The notes under the pieces: model-generated
The model's input: the letters and a program-made list of their open reading frames with translations, nothing else
Told to the model about the DNA's origin: nothing
Databases searched by the model: none
Assembly (NCBI GenBank): GCA_905198125.1
Contig: CAJKBH010000002.1
Location: 1-64,000, forward strand
DNA: 64,000 nt
From: an uncultured Porphyromonadaceae bacterium
GTDB taxonomy: Bacteria; Bacteroidota; Bacteroidia; Bacteroidales; Muribaculaceae
Direction of reading: 5' to 3'
Part shown: piece after piece, positions 51,282 to 59,743 of the stretch
Numbering within the stretch: position 1 is the stretch's first letter
How the letters are laid out: every line of letters starts with the position of its first letter
Program-made: the position numbers and the translations under genes

Positions 51282-51330
51282 TTGATTCCCGGTAGCCCCT
51301 GACTCGTCAAGCTATCGGGTTTAGTTTTTT
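51282..51330 (+). ncRNA. Candidate short RNA next to the Abi gene
   Basis: Transcription should begin near 51282 and stop within about 50 nt at a hairpin (51288-51296 with 51311-51319, one wobble, inner TGAC/GTCA palindrome) followed by TTTAGTTTTTT. The whole RNA is hardly more than its terminator. This could be an attenuated leader for the downstream reading frame or a free small RNA paired with the divergent abi gene. Confidence 0.5.
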
Positions 51331-51365
51331 AATTGATAAAACTGAATAAGATTGCCATACACCGG

Positions 51366-51449
51366 ATGAGCGTTCTCAAAAGCGGAGAAAATGACAGGGA
51401 ACTGTTAAAAGAATACTCTTATAGATACAACGTAATCGGATACGATTAA
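51366..51449 (+). CDS. Possible 27-aa peptide
   Basis: ATG 51366 opens a 27-codon frame (MSVLKSGENDRELLKEYSYR start). An in-frame TTG at 51333 would extend it by 11 residues. Composition is polar and protein-like but too short to be sure. It would be expressed only by read-through of the small RNA terminator. Confidence 0.22.
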   Translation: MSVLKSGENDRELLKEYSYRYNVIGYD

Positions 51450-51459
51450 GAGATAAACG

Positions 51460-51486
51460 GCAAGGATGACAGGGCGTCATCCTTGC
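51460..51486 (-). terminator. Hairpin overlapping ispG stop
   Basis: A perfect 11-bp stem (51460-51470 with 51476-51486) whose minus-strand 5' arm contains the end of ispG. Only CGTTTATCTCTT follows, so termination efficiency is uncertain. Confidence 0.6.
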
Positions 51487-53039
51487 GCTATTATTTCCAG
51501 GAGGCGGGGGAGGGCTTCGGAGGCGGGGATGTTCTTCACCACGCATTCCTTGCCCTTGTAGATGGAGACGCGGCCGGGACCGGCGCCGACATAGCCGTAG
51601 TCGGCATCGGCCATCTCGCCGGGGCCGTTTACGATACAGCCCATCACGCCTATCTTCAGTCCCTTCAGGTCCTTGGTGGCCTCCTTTACTTTCTTCAGGG
51701 TCTCCTGCAGGTCGAACAGGGTGCGTCCGCAGCTCGGGCAGGCTATGTATTCGGTCTTGGAGGTGCGTAGACGCACGGCCTGGAGTATGTCAAGTTCAAG
51801 CTGAGCTAATGTCTCGTCGTCGAAGTTCGGATTGTCGATGCGTATGCCCGAGCCGTAGCCGTTGAGCAGGAGGGTGCCGAAGTCGGCGGCGCTCTTTACG
51901 CGCAAGGTGTCAAGGTCGGCGTCGTCGTAGGCCATGCGCATCAGCACGGGCTGTTTGCCGCCGGTGGCGGTGTAATTGTCGATGGCCGCGGCCATGGCTC
52001 CCACCGGATTCGGTCCTGCGGCCGAAATCTCGATCAGGTTTGACGACGGCGACGGCATGTCGGCGTGCCATGCCACGATGGATGTGCCGTCGGGCAGCGG
52101 ACCGTCGTAGGGTGCGGAGTATGTACGGGCCGGACCGGGCATTACGGTCTGCGGCTCGTCGATTGATGCGTGGCCGTCGCGTTCGGTGATGTAGTCGCGC
52201 AGCAGCAGGGCCACGGGCACCTCGTTTTCCGGCGGTTCACTGAGCGACACGCGGATGGTGTCGCCGAGGCCGAGGGCCATCAGCGCGCCGATGCCTGCCG
52301 CAGATTTGATGCGGCCGTCCTCGGCGTCGCCGGCTTCCGTCACGCCTAAGTGAAGCGGGAACGACATCCCTTCCTTGTCCATCTCCTTGACCAACAGAAG
52401 GACGGTCTGATACATCACGACCACATTCGATGCCTTGACCGAGATAACGATGCGGTCGAAGTTTATTTCACGCGCTATCCTGAGGAATTCCATCACGGAC
52501 TCCACCATGCCGGCCGGCGTGTCGCCGTAACGGCTCATGATGCGGTCGGACAGCGAACCGTGGTTCACGCCCAGGCGCACGGCCACGTCATGCTCGCGGC
52601 ACAGTTCCAGGAAAGGAACGAGAGTGCGGCGTATGCGGTCTATCTCCTCGGCATATTCCTCGTCGGTGAAGGTCAGTTTCCTGAACGTGCGTGCCGCGTC
52701 GACGAAGTTGCCGGGATTGATGCGCACCTTGTCGGCATGGAGGGCGGCTTCGAACGCAGCTTTGGGGTTGAAATGCACGTCGGCCGACAGGGGAATGTCT
52801 GAGCCGAGGCCTTTCTTGATATTTTCGAGATTGGATGCCTCGCGTACGCCCTGAGTGGTGAGGCGCACCAGGTCGGCGCCGGCGTCGGCTATGGTCTTGA
52901 TCTGGGCCACACAGGCATCGGTGTCGTTGGTGTCGGTGTTGGTCATGGACTGTATGGCGATCGGGGCGTCGCCTCCGATTGTGATGCGGCCCACACGCAC
53001 CGGGAGCGTGCGGCGGCGGCTATAGTTATAGATAGACAT
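51477..53039 (-). CDS. ispG: 4-hydroxy-3-methylbut-2-enyl diphosphate synthase
   Basis: Iron-sulfur enzyme of the MEP isoprenoid pathway that reduces methylerythritol cyclodiphosphate to HMBPP. The 520-aa protein has the N-terminal TIM barrel (VGRITIGGDAPIAIQSMTNT; LSADVHFNPKAA; RLGVNHGSLSDRI) and the C-terminal domain with the cluster cysteines in IACPSCGRTLFDL and VMGCIVNGPGEMADADYG. Bacteroidetes forms carry a large middle insert and are usually near 600 aa; the insert here (about 290-410) looks reduced. Ferredoxin could supply electrons. Confidence 0.93.
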   Translation of the reverse strand: MSIYNYSRRRTLPVRVGRITIGGDAPIAIQSMTNTDTNDTDACVAQIKTIADAGADLVRLTTQGVREASNLENIKKGLGSDIPLSADVHFNPKAAFEAALHADKVRINPGNFVDAARTFRKLTFTDEEYAEEIDRIRRTLVPFLELCREHDVAVRLGVNHGSLSDRIMSRYGDTPAGMVESVMEFLRIAREINFDRIVISVKASNVVVMYQTVLLLVKEMDKEGMSFPLHLGVTEAGDAEDGRIKSAAGIGALMALGLGDTIRVSLSEPPENEVPVALLLRDYITERDGHASIDEPQTVMPGPARTYSAPYDGPLPDGTSIVAWHADMPSPSSNLIEISAAGPNPVGAMAAAIDNYTATGGKQPVLMRMAYDDADLDTLRVKSAADFGTLLLNGYGSGIRIDNPNFDDETLAQLELDILQAVRLRTSKTEYIACPSCGRTLFDLQETLKKVKEATKDLKGLKIGVMGCIVNGPGEMADADYGYVGAGPGRVSIYKGKECVVKNIPASEALPRLLEIIAQG

Positions 53040-53083
53040 AATTCAGGATAGTAGTATATTGATGAAGCCTTAGTACAAGGCCC

Positions 53084-53953
53084 TTAAATCATGGTTAAGA
53101 AATAGACGGAGCAGAATCCGACGGCATAACCGGCCAGGACCTGTCCGAGAGTGTGGCGGCCGAGCCAGAGCCGGGCGGAGCCGGTGAGTCCGGCGCAGGC
53201 CACGGCCACTATGAGCCATGTCAGCACGTCGGGATTGACCATCGGTGTGTGTGACATGCGCACCAGCATGGCCACGAGTCCGGCCACGCCGGCGGCATGG
53301 GCCGAGATCTTCCACCAGTTGTTGATTATCGCCTCTATAAGTCCGGCCAACGCGCCGCCGGCATAGAACATAACAACCCACAAAGGGAATCCCTTAATGG
53401 CCAGGAACGCTCCGGTGCCACCCATGCACAGTATGGTGATGAGATAGGGGATGGTGCGCTCTTTCTGATTGTTGAGGCCGATTTCGCTGACCATCCCAAG
53501 GTGTTTCAGCAGGAGCACGGTGAGCATGGGCAGGATGATTGTGACGCCGGCCACAATCAGGGTGAAGCCGAGCTTTATTCCCATCGGCACGTAGCTGTAG
53601 ACCGTGAGCATAAACACCAGGACGATGCCGTATACGGGCATAAGCAGGGGGCTCATGAGCCAGGACACGGCGGTGGATAGGTTGTCGACGAGCTGCTCCG
53701 GACGGGTGGGAGGAAGGTCCGGGGTGGCGGAGGAATCCAGGCCTTCGGCCTGGAACTGAACGGCTCCGCGCTGGTCAGGGAGGACGGCGGGAGACGCGGG
53801 GGAGTCCGGATGCTCGGGCTGCTCCGGAGTGGGCTGGTCGGAGCCGGTAGATTCGGGCTGGTCGGAGTGGCCGGGCATGTAGGCGGAATGGTCGGGGTCC
53901 GGCTCGTCGTCGAGGGGCGATTTGGGGTAATATGAACTGGTGTCGAGTTTCAT
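53084..53953 (-). CDS. PAP2 family phosphatase with disordered N-terminus
   Basis: Membrane phosphatase of the PAP2 superfamily, which acts on lipid phosphates such as undecaprenyl diphosphate. The 289-aa protein has a Pro/Ser/Asp-rich N-terminal tail of about 90 residues, then five to six membrane helices. Reduced active-site motifs are SAHAAG (second motif) and ARLWLGRHTLGQVLAG (third motif with His). The first KxxxxxxRP motif may be NNQKERTIPY. Within the tail the residues GAVQFQAEGLDSS are encoded by a REP-like repeat. A longer disordered tail is unusual for the family. Confidence 0.78.
   Translation of the reverse strand: MKLDTSSYYPKSPLDDEPDPDHSAYMPGHSDQPESTGSDQPTPEQPEHPDSPASPAVLPDQRGAVQFQAEGLDSSATPDLPPTRPEQLVDNLSTAVSWLMSPLLMPVYGIVLVFMLTVYSYVPMGIKLGFTLIVAGVTIILPMLTVLLLKHLGMVSEIGLNNQKERTIPYLITILCMGGTGAFLAIKGFPLWVVMFYAGGALAGLIEAIINNWWKISAHAAGVAGLVAMLVRMSHTPMVNPDVLTWLIVAVACAGLTGSARLWLGRHTLGQVLAGYAVGFCSVYFLTMI
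53728..53770 (-). repeat. REP-like element inside the PAP2 gene
   Basis: GGAGGAA, then a 19-nt hairpin (TCCAGGCC-TTCG... reading 53736-53754), then GAACGGCTCCGCG at 53758-53770. Both flanks match the element at 21498-21537, but the hairpin arms differ in sequence and still pair. It keeps the reading frame and adds about 14 codons. Confidence 0.7.
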
Positions 53954-53964
53954 AGAACGGGATA

Positions 53965-54048
53965 ATTATTTCGGAGAGGATTATTTCGGAGAGGATTGAT
54001 TGTCAAGGTGCTTTTTGCCTACGGTGTCAAGGTGCTTCCTGCCTACGA
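53965..54048 (-). repeat. Two tandem duplications at the 3' end of the RluA gene
   Basis: ATTATTTCGGAGAGG occurs twice at 53965-53994 and straddles the stop codon (53981). A 24-bp unit is doubled at 54001-54048 and gives the peptide repeat VGRKHLDT-VGKKHLDN near the C-terminus. Confidence 0.9.
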
Positions 54049-54946
54049 CTGAAAGGAACTGCGGCGGGATCGGCGTCGAGAAGTTCATGTCCTTGCGGGT
54101 GATGGGGTGGGCGAAGCGCAGAGTCCGGGCGTGAAGCGCCAGACGGTGGATGGGGCTGTGCTTGGCGCCATACTTGCGGTCGCCGGTGATGGGATGCCCA
54201 AGGTCGTGGGCGTGGACGCGTATCTGGTTCTTGCGGCCGGTGTCGAGCGAGAACTGGGCCAGCGTGTAGCCACGGCCACGTTCCAATACATCGTAATGCG
54301 TCACGGCGATGCGGCCTTCGTCCGGCTCGTCGGTGCTGTAAACCACAAACTGCGAGTTCTCGGTGAGACGGCTCTTGACATATCCGTGGTCTTCCTCCAG
54401 GTATCCTTCCAGCACGGCCACATACAGGCGTTCAAGAATGATGTTGTTCCAGTTGTGGCGTAACACATCCTGCGCCTCCTCGCTTTTGGCGAACATCATC
54501 AGGCCGGAAGTGTCGCGATCCAGGCGATGCACTATATACAGACGGCGGCGCGGATCCTGGGCCTTGATGTAATTCTTCAGTATGTCGAAGGCGTTCTCCT
54601 CCTTGCGGTGCGATTCGGTGGGTACGGACAGAAGGCCGTAGCCCTTGTGAATCACGATGATGTGGTCGTCCTCGTACACCACCTTGATTCTGGGATGACG
54701 GAACACAACCCAGGGACGCGACGCGTTGAACTCCACAGTCACGCCGGGGCCGACGGAGGTGTCGAACTGAGTGCTGACCTTGCCGTTGACACGGAGGTAA
54801 CCGAATTTCAGCCATTTTTTCAGCTCGGTGCGTTTCACGTCGGGTCGGCGCGCGGCCACGAACTGCATCAGCGGCACGGTCTCGGCCGTGTCGTTGGTCC
54901 AGGTTATTATCTTGTCTTCGCGGAAGGGTTGTTTTTGAACTTTCAT
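53981..54946 (-). CDS. RluA family pseudouridine synthase
   Basis: Converts uridine to pseudouridine in rRNA or tRNA. The 321-aa protein has an N-terminal S4-like RNA-binding region (KRTELKKWLKFGYLRVNGK), the catalytic Asp in YIVHRLDRDTSGLMMFAK, and VTHYDVLERGRGYTLAQFSLDTGRKNQIRVH followed by LGHPITGDRKYG. The last 25 residues are repetitive because of tandem duplications at the gene end. Exact target (RluC, RluD or another) cannot be set from sequence alone. Confidence 0.92.
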   Translation of the reverse strand: MKVQKQPFREDKIITWTNDTAETVPLMQFVAARRPDVKRTELKKWLKFGYLRVNGKVSTQFDTSVGPGVTVEFNASRPWVVFRHPRIKVVYEDDHIIVIHKGYGLLSVPTESHRKEENAFDILKNYIKAQDPRRRLYIVHRLDRDTSGLMMFAKSEEAQDVLRHNWNNIILERLYVAVLEGYLEEDHGYVKSRLTENSQFVVYSTDEPDEGRIAVTHYDVLERGRGYTLAQFSLDTGRKNQIRVHAHDLGHPITGDRKYGAKHSPIHRLALHARTLRFAHPITRKDMNFSTPIPPQFLSVVGRKHLDTVGKKHLDNQSSPK

Positions 54947-54963
54947 ATTAATCGGTTGCCATA

Positions 54964-56283
54964 TTAATTAAACGGCATGGGGGACAGATTGTTGACTGCG
55001 GGGAGGGCGGAGAGGCGGAGCAGAGAGGCTGCGAAGCGGCAGTCGAGGCATCGCGAGAAGTCGCAGTACTTCTTGCGCAGCTGAATTAGCGCCTGCGAAT
55101 CGGCGGCCGATTCGGGAGCGATTCCGGCCGACTGCCATTGCCGGATGAAGGTGTTGTTTTCGGGAGCGAGTCCGTACCAGAGGTTCAGGGCGTTGTCGGC
55201 CGCCTCGAGGTCGCCGTGCGCCGAACTGTAGGCATACAGCATCGGCGCCACGAAGTTGATGATGATCAGATCTACGGCAGCCTTGGACATCGTCGCGGCG
55301 CCGTGGCCGGGCACATCGAAGTCGGAGTGCGTCTCCCAGTAGGCGGACGGGCGCAGGTCGAACAGCGCGCGGATACGGTCGGTGCCGCTGCGGCATTCCA
55401 GCAGGTCGGACAGCATTGTGAATCCGCCGTACAGCGCGGCGCAGAGGGCCGCGATGCGCCGGTGCGGAAAATTCTGCGGACGTGTGCGGGCGTACTTCCA
55501 CAGGACCACGTTCATGGGGCGCAGGTCGTATTTGCGCGCTAAGAAGAAGTATTCACGCGCCAGGGTCTGGTAATATTCGTCGAAGATGTGCAGCGAGGTG
55601 TCGAGCATACCGGCCTGACCGAACATCAGTGCCTCGATCTGCAGCAGGTTGTCGGAATGGCGCGCCAGGAAATTGAGCGGCAGCGAGCGTGTCAGCATCT
55701 CGAAGGGGTCGCCGTTGAGGTTGAAGCCGAAGGCACGTGCCAGCGATACGAAGCAGGTGGCGTTCCAGTCGCCGCCCAACGAACGGTTACACTGCAGTAT
55801 GCGGTCGGCCTTGTCCTGCATCCTCTCCACGCATAGCGACGAGAGCCAGTCGGCGACCGAAAGACCCGGCAATTGCCTGATGTAAGGCTCGCAGGGTACG
55901 TTGGAAATCCGGTGGCTCAGGGCCTCGTACATGCGGTAGAAACTTTCGGGGAATGTCACCACGGTCTGCGGAATCTCCGAGCCGTCGTCGCGGCTGACGC
56001 GCATGTCGTCCACACCCACGACGTGCAGGATGACGTTGCCGTAAGCCGGATCCGCGTCGTGGCCATGCCTTCGCCAGTCGCTGGCCTTGACATGGATCTC
56101 GACGTTGCCTATCCATTCCCGGCCGTCGATGCGCAGACGGGCGTTGAGGAAATCAGGGCCGGCATCCCGGTTGTGGATGCCGGCATAGATGATTTCCACA
56201 TCGTCGCCGCGGACTGTGAGGCATTTACGGCCCATCATCCGCTGCTTCCAGAGATACTGATATAGCAGCTCCATTGATGACAC
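54964..56283 (-). CDS. DUF2851 family protein
   Basis: A 439-aa soluble protein of the DUF2851 family, conserved in Bacteroidetes. Family motifs are FLNARLRIDGREWIGNVEIHVKASDWRRHGHD near the start, LGGDWNATCFVSLARAFGFN in the middle, and KYCDFSRCLDCRFAASLL with clustered cysteines at the C-terminus, which could bind metal. Function unknown; the N-terminal region has been likened to restriction-nuclease-type folds, but I cannot confirm catalytic residues. It lies 17 bp upstream of the RluA gene. Confidence 0.85.
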   Translation of the reverse strand: MSSMELLYQYLWKQRMMGRKCLTVRGDDVEIIYAGIHNRDAGPDFLNARLRIDGREWIGNVEIHVKASDWRRHGHDADPAYGNVILHVVGVDDMRVSRDDGSEIPQTVVTFPESFYRMYEALSHRISNVPCEPYIRQLPGLSVADWLSSLCVERMQDKADRILQCNRSLGGDWNATCFVSLARAFGFNLNGDPFEMLTRSLPLNFLARHSDNLLQIEALMFGQAGMLDTSLHIFDEYYQTLAREYFFLARKYDLRPMNVVLWKYARTRPQNFPHRRIAALCAALYGGFTMLSDLLECRSGTDRIRALFDLRPSAYWETHSDFDVPGHGAATMSKAAVDLIIINFVAPMLYAYSSAHGDLEAADNALNLWYGLAPENNTFIRQWQSAGIAPESAADSQALIQLRKKYCDFSRCLDCRFAASLLRLSALPAVNNLSPMPFN

Positions 56284-56314
56284 GGCAGCTTCCCCGGCGG
56301 GGAGGAAGCGCTTG

Positions 56315-57787
56315 TTACTTAAGGCTCCATTCGGCGCCGTTCTTTGTATCCTTGACGTTGAAGCCGATTTCGGCGAGGCGGTCGCGGATCAGGTCGGAAG
56401 TAGCCCAGTCCTTGGCGGCCTTGGCGTTGGCGCGCACCTCAAGCACCAGGTCCACGGCCTTGCGGTAAGGCTCGAGGTCTACGTCCGAGCCGGCGTCGGC
56501 GGGTATGATGCCCAGCAGATCGGTAAGCACCGTGCCGAACAGCTTGTTGAGTTCGTCGATGTTGTGCTGCGACAGCTTCAGGCCGGCGTCGGTGGCGGCG
56601 TTGATGGTCTTGACGGCATCGAATATGTGGCTCAGCGCTATGGGGGTGTTGAGGTCGTCGTTCATGGCCTCGAGCGCCAGGCCCACGTAGTCGGGCAGGT
56701 CGGCGTCGGTGTCCGACGCGGGCTGCAGGTTCCTGAGGCGGGCGCGTGCCTCCTCCAGTTTCTGCAATGCCTTCTCGGCGCTCTGCAGATTGTCGTCGCT
56801 GAAGTCCAGCGGGCTGCGGTAGTGGGCCTGCAGGATGAACAGACGTATCACCATGCCGCTGTACGGACGCGTCAGCAACTCGTGTTCGCCCTTGAAGAAC
56901 TGCTCCAGGGTGATGAAGTTGTTGTACGACTTGCCCATCTTCTGGCCGTTGATGGTAATCATGTTGTTGTGCATCCAGTAGTTCACGGCCGGATGACCCT
57001 GCGCGGCCACGCTCTGCGCAATCTCGCATTCGTGGTGGGGAAACATCAGGTCCATTCCGCCGCCGTGGATGTCGAATACGTCACCAAGGTATTTGCGGCC
57101 CATCGTGGAGCATTCCAGGTGCCAGCCCGGGAATCCCTCGCTCCAGGGACTGGGCCAGTGCATGATGTGTTCCGGGGCGGCCTTCTTCCAGAGGGCGAAG
57201 TCCAGGGGATTGCGTTTCTCCTGCTGGCCGTCCAGCTCGCGGGTGGTGTTCTTCAGGTCGTCGATGTTGCGGCCCGACAGAATGCCGTAATGGTGGTCCT
57301 TGTTGTATTTGGCCACGTCGAAGTAGACGGATCCGCAGCTTTCGTAAGCGTAGCCGGCGTCCAGAATCTTCCTGACGTATTCTATCTGCTCTATGATATG
57401 GCCAGAGGCGTGGGGCTCGATGCTGGGGGGCAGCACGTTGAGCGCCTGCATGTCGCGGTGGTAGCGGTTCAGGTAGTACTGCACCACCTCCATCGGCTCG
57501 AGCTGCTCGAGGCGCGCCTTCTTGGCTACCTTGTCCTCCCCCTCGTCGGCATCGTGCTCCAAGTGGCCTACGTCCGTGATATTGCGCACGTAACGCACCT
57601 TGTAACCGAGGAACTTAAGGTAACGGTACAGGATGTCGAACGTGATGGCGGGGCGTGCGTGGCCCAGGTGGGCGTCGCCATAGACGGTGGGGCCGCACAC
57701 ATACATGCCGACGTGCCCCGGCTGCTGCGGTTTGAACAGCTGCTTGGTGCGCGTCAGCGTGTTGTATATCAACAGATTGGAATCCAT
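56315..57787 (-). CDS. cysS: Cysteinyl-tRNA synthetase
   Basis: Charges tRNA-Cys with cysteine. The 490-aa class I synthetase has the zinc Cys and HIGH-like motif in VCGPTVYGDAHLGHARP, further zinc ligands in GWHLECSTMG and MFPHHECEIAQS, and the KMSKS-type loop as KMGKSYNNF, where Gly replaces the first Ser as in other Bacteroidetes. Length is typical. It lies one base from the upstream DUF3467 gene and 31 bp before DUF2851. Confidence 0.96.
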   Translation of the reverse strand: MDSNLLIYNTLTRTKQLFKPQQPGHVGMYVCGPTVYGDAHLGHARPAITFDILYRYLKFLGYKVRYVRNITDVGHLEHDADEGEDKVAKKARLEQLEPMEVVQYYLNRYHRDMQALNVLPPSIEPHASGHIIEQIEYVRKILDAGYAYESCGSVYFDVAKYNKDHHYGILSGRNIDDLKNTTRELDGQQEKRNPLDFALWKKAAPEHIMHWPSPWSEGFPGWHLECSTMGRKYLGDVFDIHGGGMDLMFPHHECEIAQSVAAQGHPAVNYWMHNNMITINGQKMGKSYNNFITLEQFFKGEHELLTRPYSGMVIRLFILQAHYRSPLDFSDDNLQSAEKALQKLEEARARLRNLQPASDTDADLPDYVGLALEAMNDDLNTPIALSHIFDAVKTINAATDAGLKLSQHNIDELNKLFGTVLTDLLGIIPADAGSDVDLEPYRKAVDLVLEVRANAKAAKDWATSDLIRDRLAEIGFNVKDTKNGAEWSLK

Positions 57788-57788
57788 A

Positions 57789-58079
57789 TCAATTGTTGCC
57801 GGCCTGTCCTTTGACCTGAGCGGGAAGAATCTCGCCGAACTGAGCCTCGTACTTCTGGATGTTGTCGCGCAGGGCGAACATCAGCTTCTTGGCGTTTTCG
57901 GGGCTCATGATGACGCGCGACACCACGGGAGCCTGGGGCATGCCGGGAGCGGCGAAGATGAAGTCGATCAGGAACTCACTGGGGTTGTGGCCGATCATGG
58001 CCAGGTTGGTGTATTTGCCGTCGGCCAGTTCGGGACGGAGCTGTATCTGCAGTTGCTGGTTCTGTTCTTTATTTTCCAT
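57789..58079 (-). CDS. DUF3467 family protein
   Basis: A 96-aa soluble protein. QIQLRPELADGKYTNLAMIGHNPSEFLIDFIF and SRVIMSPENAKKLMFALRDNIQKYE match the DUF3467 family. Function unknown. I chose ATG 58079, eleven codons after the first in-frame ATG. It precedes cysS by one base. Confidence 0.88.
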   Translation of the reverse strand: MENKEQNQQLQIQLRPELADGKYTNLAMIGHNPSEFLIDFIFAAPGMPQAPVVSRVIMSPENAKKLMFALRDNIQKYEAQFGEILPAQVKGQAGNN

Positions 58080-58131
58080 TTCTTTATAGTTTTCAGTTGA
58101 TATTAATTGCAAATTTACAACAAATTCGCGA

Positions 58132-58788
58132 CTATTCCAATACTACCCTGCCGTCGGCCATGTGGATGGTGCGGTCGGCGATGTCGCTCAGCGTCGGGTC
58201 GTGGGTCACGATTACGAAGGTCTGGCCCAGGGAGTCGCGGAGGCTGGAGAACAGTTCCTGTATCTCGTCGCGGTTTCGCGAGTCGAGGCTTCCGGTGGGC
58301 TCGTCGGCGAATACGACGCGCGGATTGTTGACCAGGGCGCGTGCCACGGCGGTGCGCTGACGCTCGCCGCCCGACAGCTGGGCAGGCTTGTGCTGACGGC
58401 GGTCGGCCAGTCCGAGCAGGTCCAGCAATTCGTCGGCGCGACGCAGGGCCTTGGCGCGGCTCATGCCCCCTATCATGGCCGGCAGTGCCACGTTCTCGCG
58501 CGCGGAGAATTCCGACAGCAGCTGGTGGAACTGGAAGATGAAGCCGATGTGGCTGTTGCGGAAGGCCGACAGCTTTTTGTCCGACAGCCCCTGCACGGCC
58601 TCGCCGTCGTAGAGTATGCGGCCCGAGTCGGGAGTGTCGAGCGTGCCAGCTATCTGAAGCAACGTTGTCTTGCCGGCGCCAGACGGGCCAAGGATGGTCA
58701 CGATCTCTTTCTCGCCGATGGTCAGGTTCACGTCTTTCAGCACGTGAAGCGAGCCGTAATGTTTGTTTATGTCGATTATTTCAAGCAT
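58132..58788 (-). CDS. LolD-type ABC transporter ATP-binding protein
   Basis: Cytoplasmic ATPase of a MacB/LolCDE-type system that extracts lipoproteins or drives periplasmic export. The 218-aa protein shows Walker A GPSGAGKTTLLQ, the signature LSGGERQRTAVARAL, Walker B VVFADEPTGSLD and the switch His in VTHDPTLSDIADR. Its membrane partner is not adjacent, which is common in Bacteroidetes. It overlaps the TcdA-like gene by 13 bp. Confidence 0.92.
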   Translation of the reverse strand: MLEIIDINKHYGSLHVLKDVNLTIGEKEIVTILGPSGAGKTTLLQIAGTLDTPDSGRILYDGEAVQGLSDKKLSAFRNSHIGFIFQFHQLLSEFSARENVALPAMIGGMSRAKALRRADELLDLLGLADRRQHKPAQLSGGERQRTAVARALVNNPRVVFADEPTGSLDSRNRDEIQELFSSLRDSLGQTFVIVTHDPTLSDIADRTIHMADGRVVLE

Positions 58789-59495
58789 GCGATAGTAGTA
58801 ATGACATGGTTGGCCAGGAAAATGCCGAAAATTGAGGGAATCGAGGCGAGGGTGCCGAAGCTGGACTTCTTGTTGGGCTCGTCCAGACTAATCAGCGCGC
58901 GGGAATGGGGCACCTCGGTGCTGGCCACTACCTTCAGGCCCCGGTTGATGCCCATTTTGCGCAACCGCTGACGCACCACGCGCGCCAGCCCGTCGTTGCG
59001 CGTCTGAGATATGTCGAAATATCCCACCTGCGTAGGGTCGATGCGGCCACCGGCGCCCATGCTGCTGATTACGGGGATGTGATGCTCCAGACAATGACAT
59101 ATCAGCGCCATCTTGGGCGCCACCGTGTCGATGGCGTCTATGACGTAATCATAATGGCCGTCAAGAAGTTCCGGCACATTGTCGGGCGTGATGTATTCCT
59201 GCCGGGCATCGACCGAAATGTCCGGGTTTATGTCGCGGAAATGTGTTGCGAACAGCGCGGTCTTGGGCTGTCCGACGGTGGAATGCAGCGCGATGATCTG
59301 GCGGTTGATGTTGGATGGCGCCACGTTGTCGGCATCCACTACCGTGAGGTGGCCGACGCCGGAACGGGCCAACATCTCGGCGGCATAACCGCCCACACCA
59401 CCCACGCCGGCCACGAGCACACGCGCCCTGGCCAGGCGCTCCCTAGCTTCCTGACCTATAAGCCGTTCGGTACGTTCCTGCCAGCCTTCGGACAT
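58776..59495 (-). CDS. TcdA-like tRNA t6A dehydratase (ThiF family)
   Basis: E1-like adenylating enzyme that probably closes t6A37 of tRNA to the cyclic form. The 239-aa protein has RARVLVAGVGGVGGYAAEMLARSGVG, the ATP loop, and SNINRQIIALHSTVGQPKTA. The catalytic Cys equivalent lies near the ICHCLEHHIP segment. Start ATG 59495 shares its A with the TGA of the upstream HMA gene, so the long upstream extension is not coding. MtaB (22.6 kb) modifies the same nucleotide. Confidence 0.88.
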   Translation of the reverse strand: MSEGWQERTERLIGQEARERLARARVLVAGVGGVGGYAAEMLARSGVGHLTVVDADNVAPSNINRQIIALHSTVGQPKTALFATHFRDINPDISVDARQEYITPDNVPELLDGHYDYVIDAIDTVAPKMALICHCLEHHIPVISSMGAGGRIDPTQVGYFDISQTRNDGLARVVRQRLRKMGINRGLKVVASTEVPHSRALISLDEPNKKSSFGTLASIPSIFGIFLANHVITTIACLK

Positions 59496-59719
59496 CAATA
59501 GCCGGTCTGTTGCATCCAGCTTCCCTTGAAGCCGGTCTCCTCGATGGTCTTGATCACCTCGGCGGCATGCTCGGCATCCTCCGGAATACCGTGGCATTCC
59601 AGCACCTTGTCGGCACTTTCCACCTCCATCTGCCATTCGGCGTTAGGGAACTTTCTGGTCACGGCATCCATTATCGCAGCTTTGCAGCCGGCGCAACGCG
59701 CATTTGTCTTGAATTTCAT
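59495..59719 (-). CDS. HMA-domain copper chaperone-like protein, 74 aa
   Basis: Small ferredoxin-fold metal carrier of the CopZ/Atx1 type. The metal site is RCAGCKAAIMDAV (Cys-x-x-Cys), followed by the usual beta-alpha-beta pattern. The Met before the motif in GMxCxxC is replaced (NARC), so metal choice may differ from copper. It lies 24 bp downstream of the copper ATPase and overlaps the TcdA-like gene by one base, so it likely delivers metal to or from the ATPase. Confidence 0.85.
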   Translation of the reverse strand: MKFKTNARCAGCKAAIMDAVTRKFPNAEWQMEVESADKVLECHGIPEDAEHAAEVIKTIEETGFKGSWMQQTGY

Positions 59720-59743
59720 ATCGTTATGTCTATTTATTTCGGA

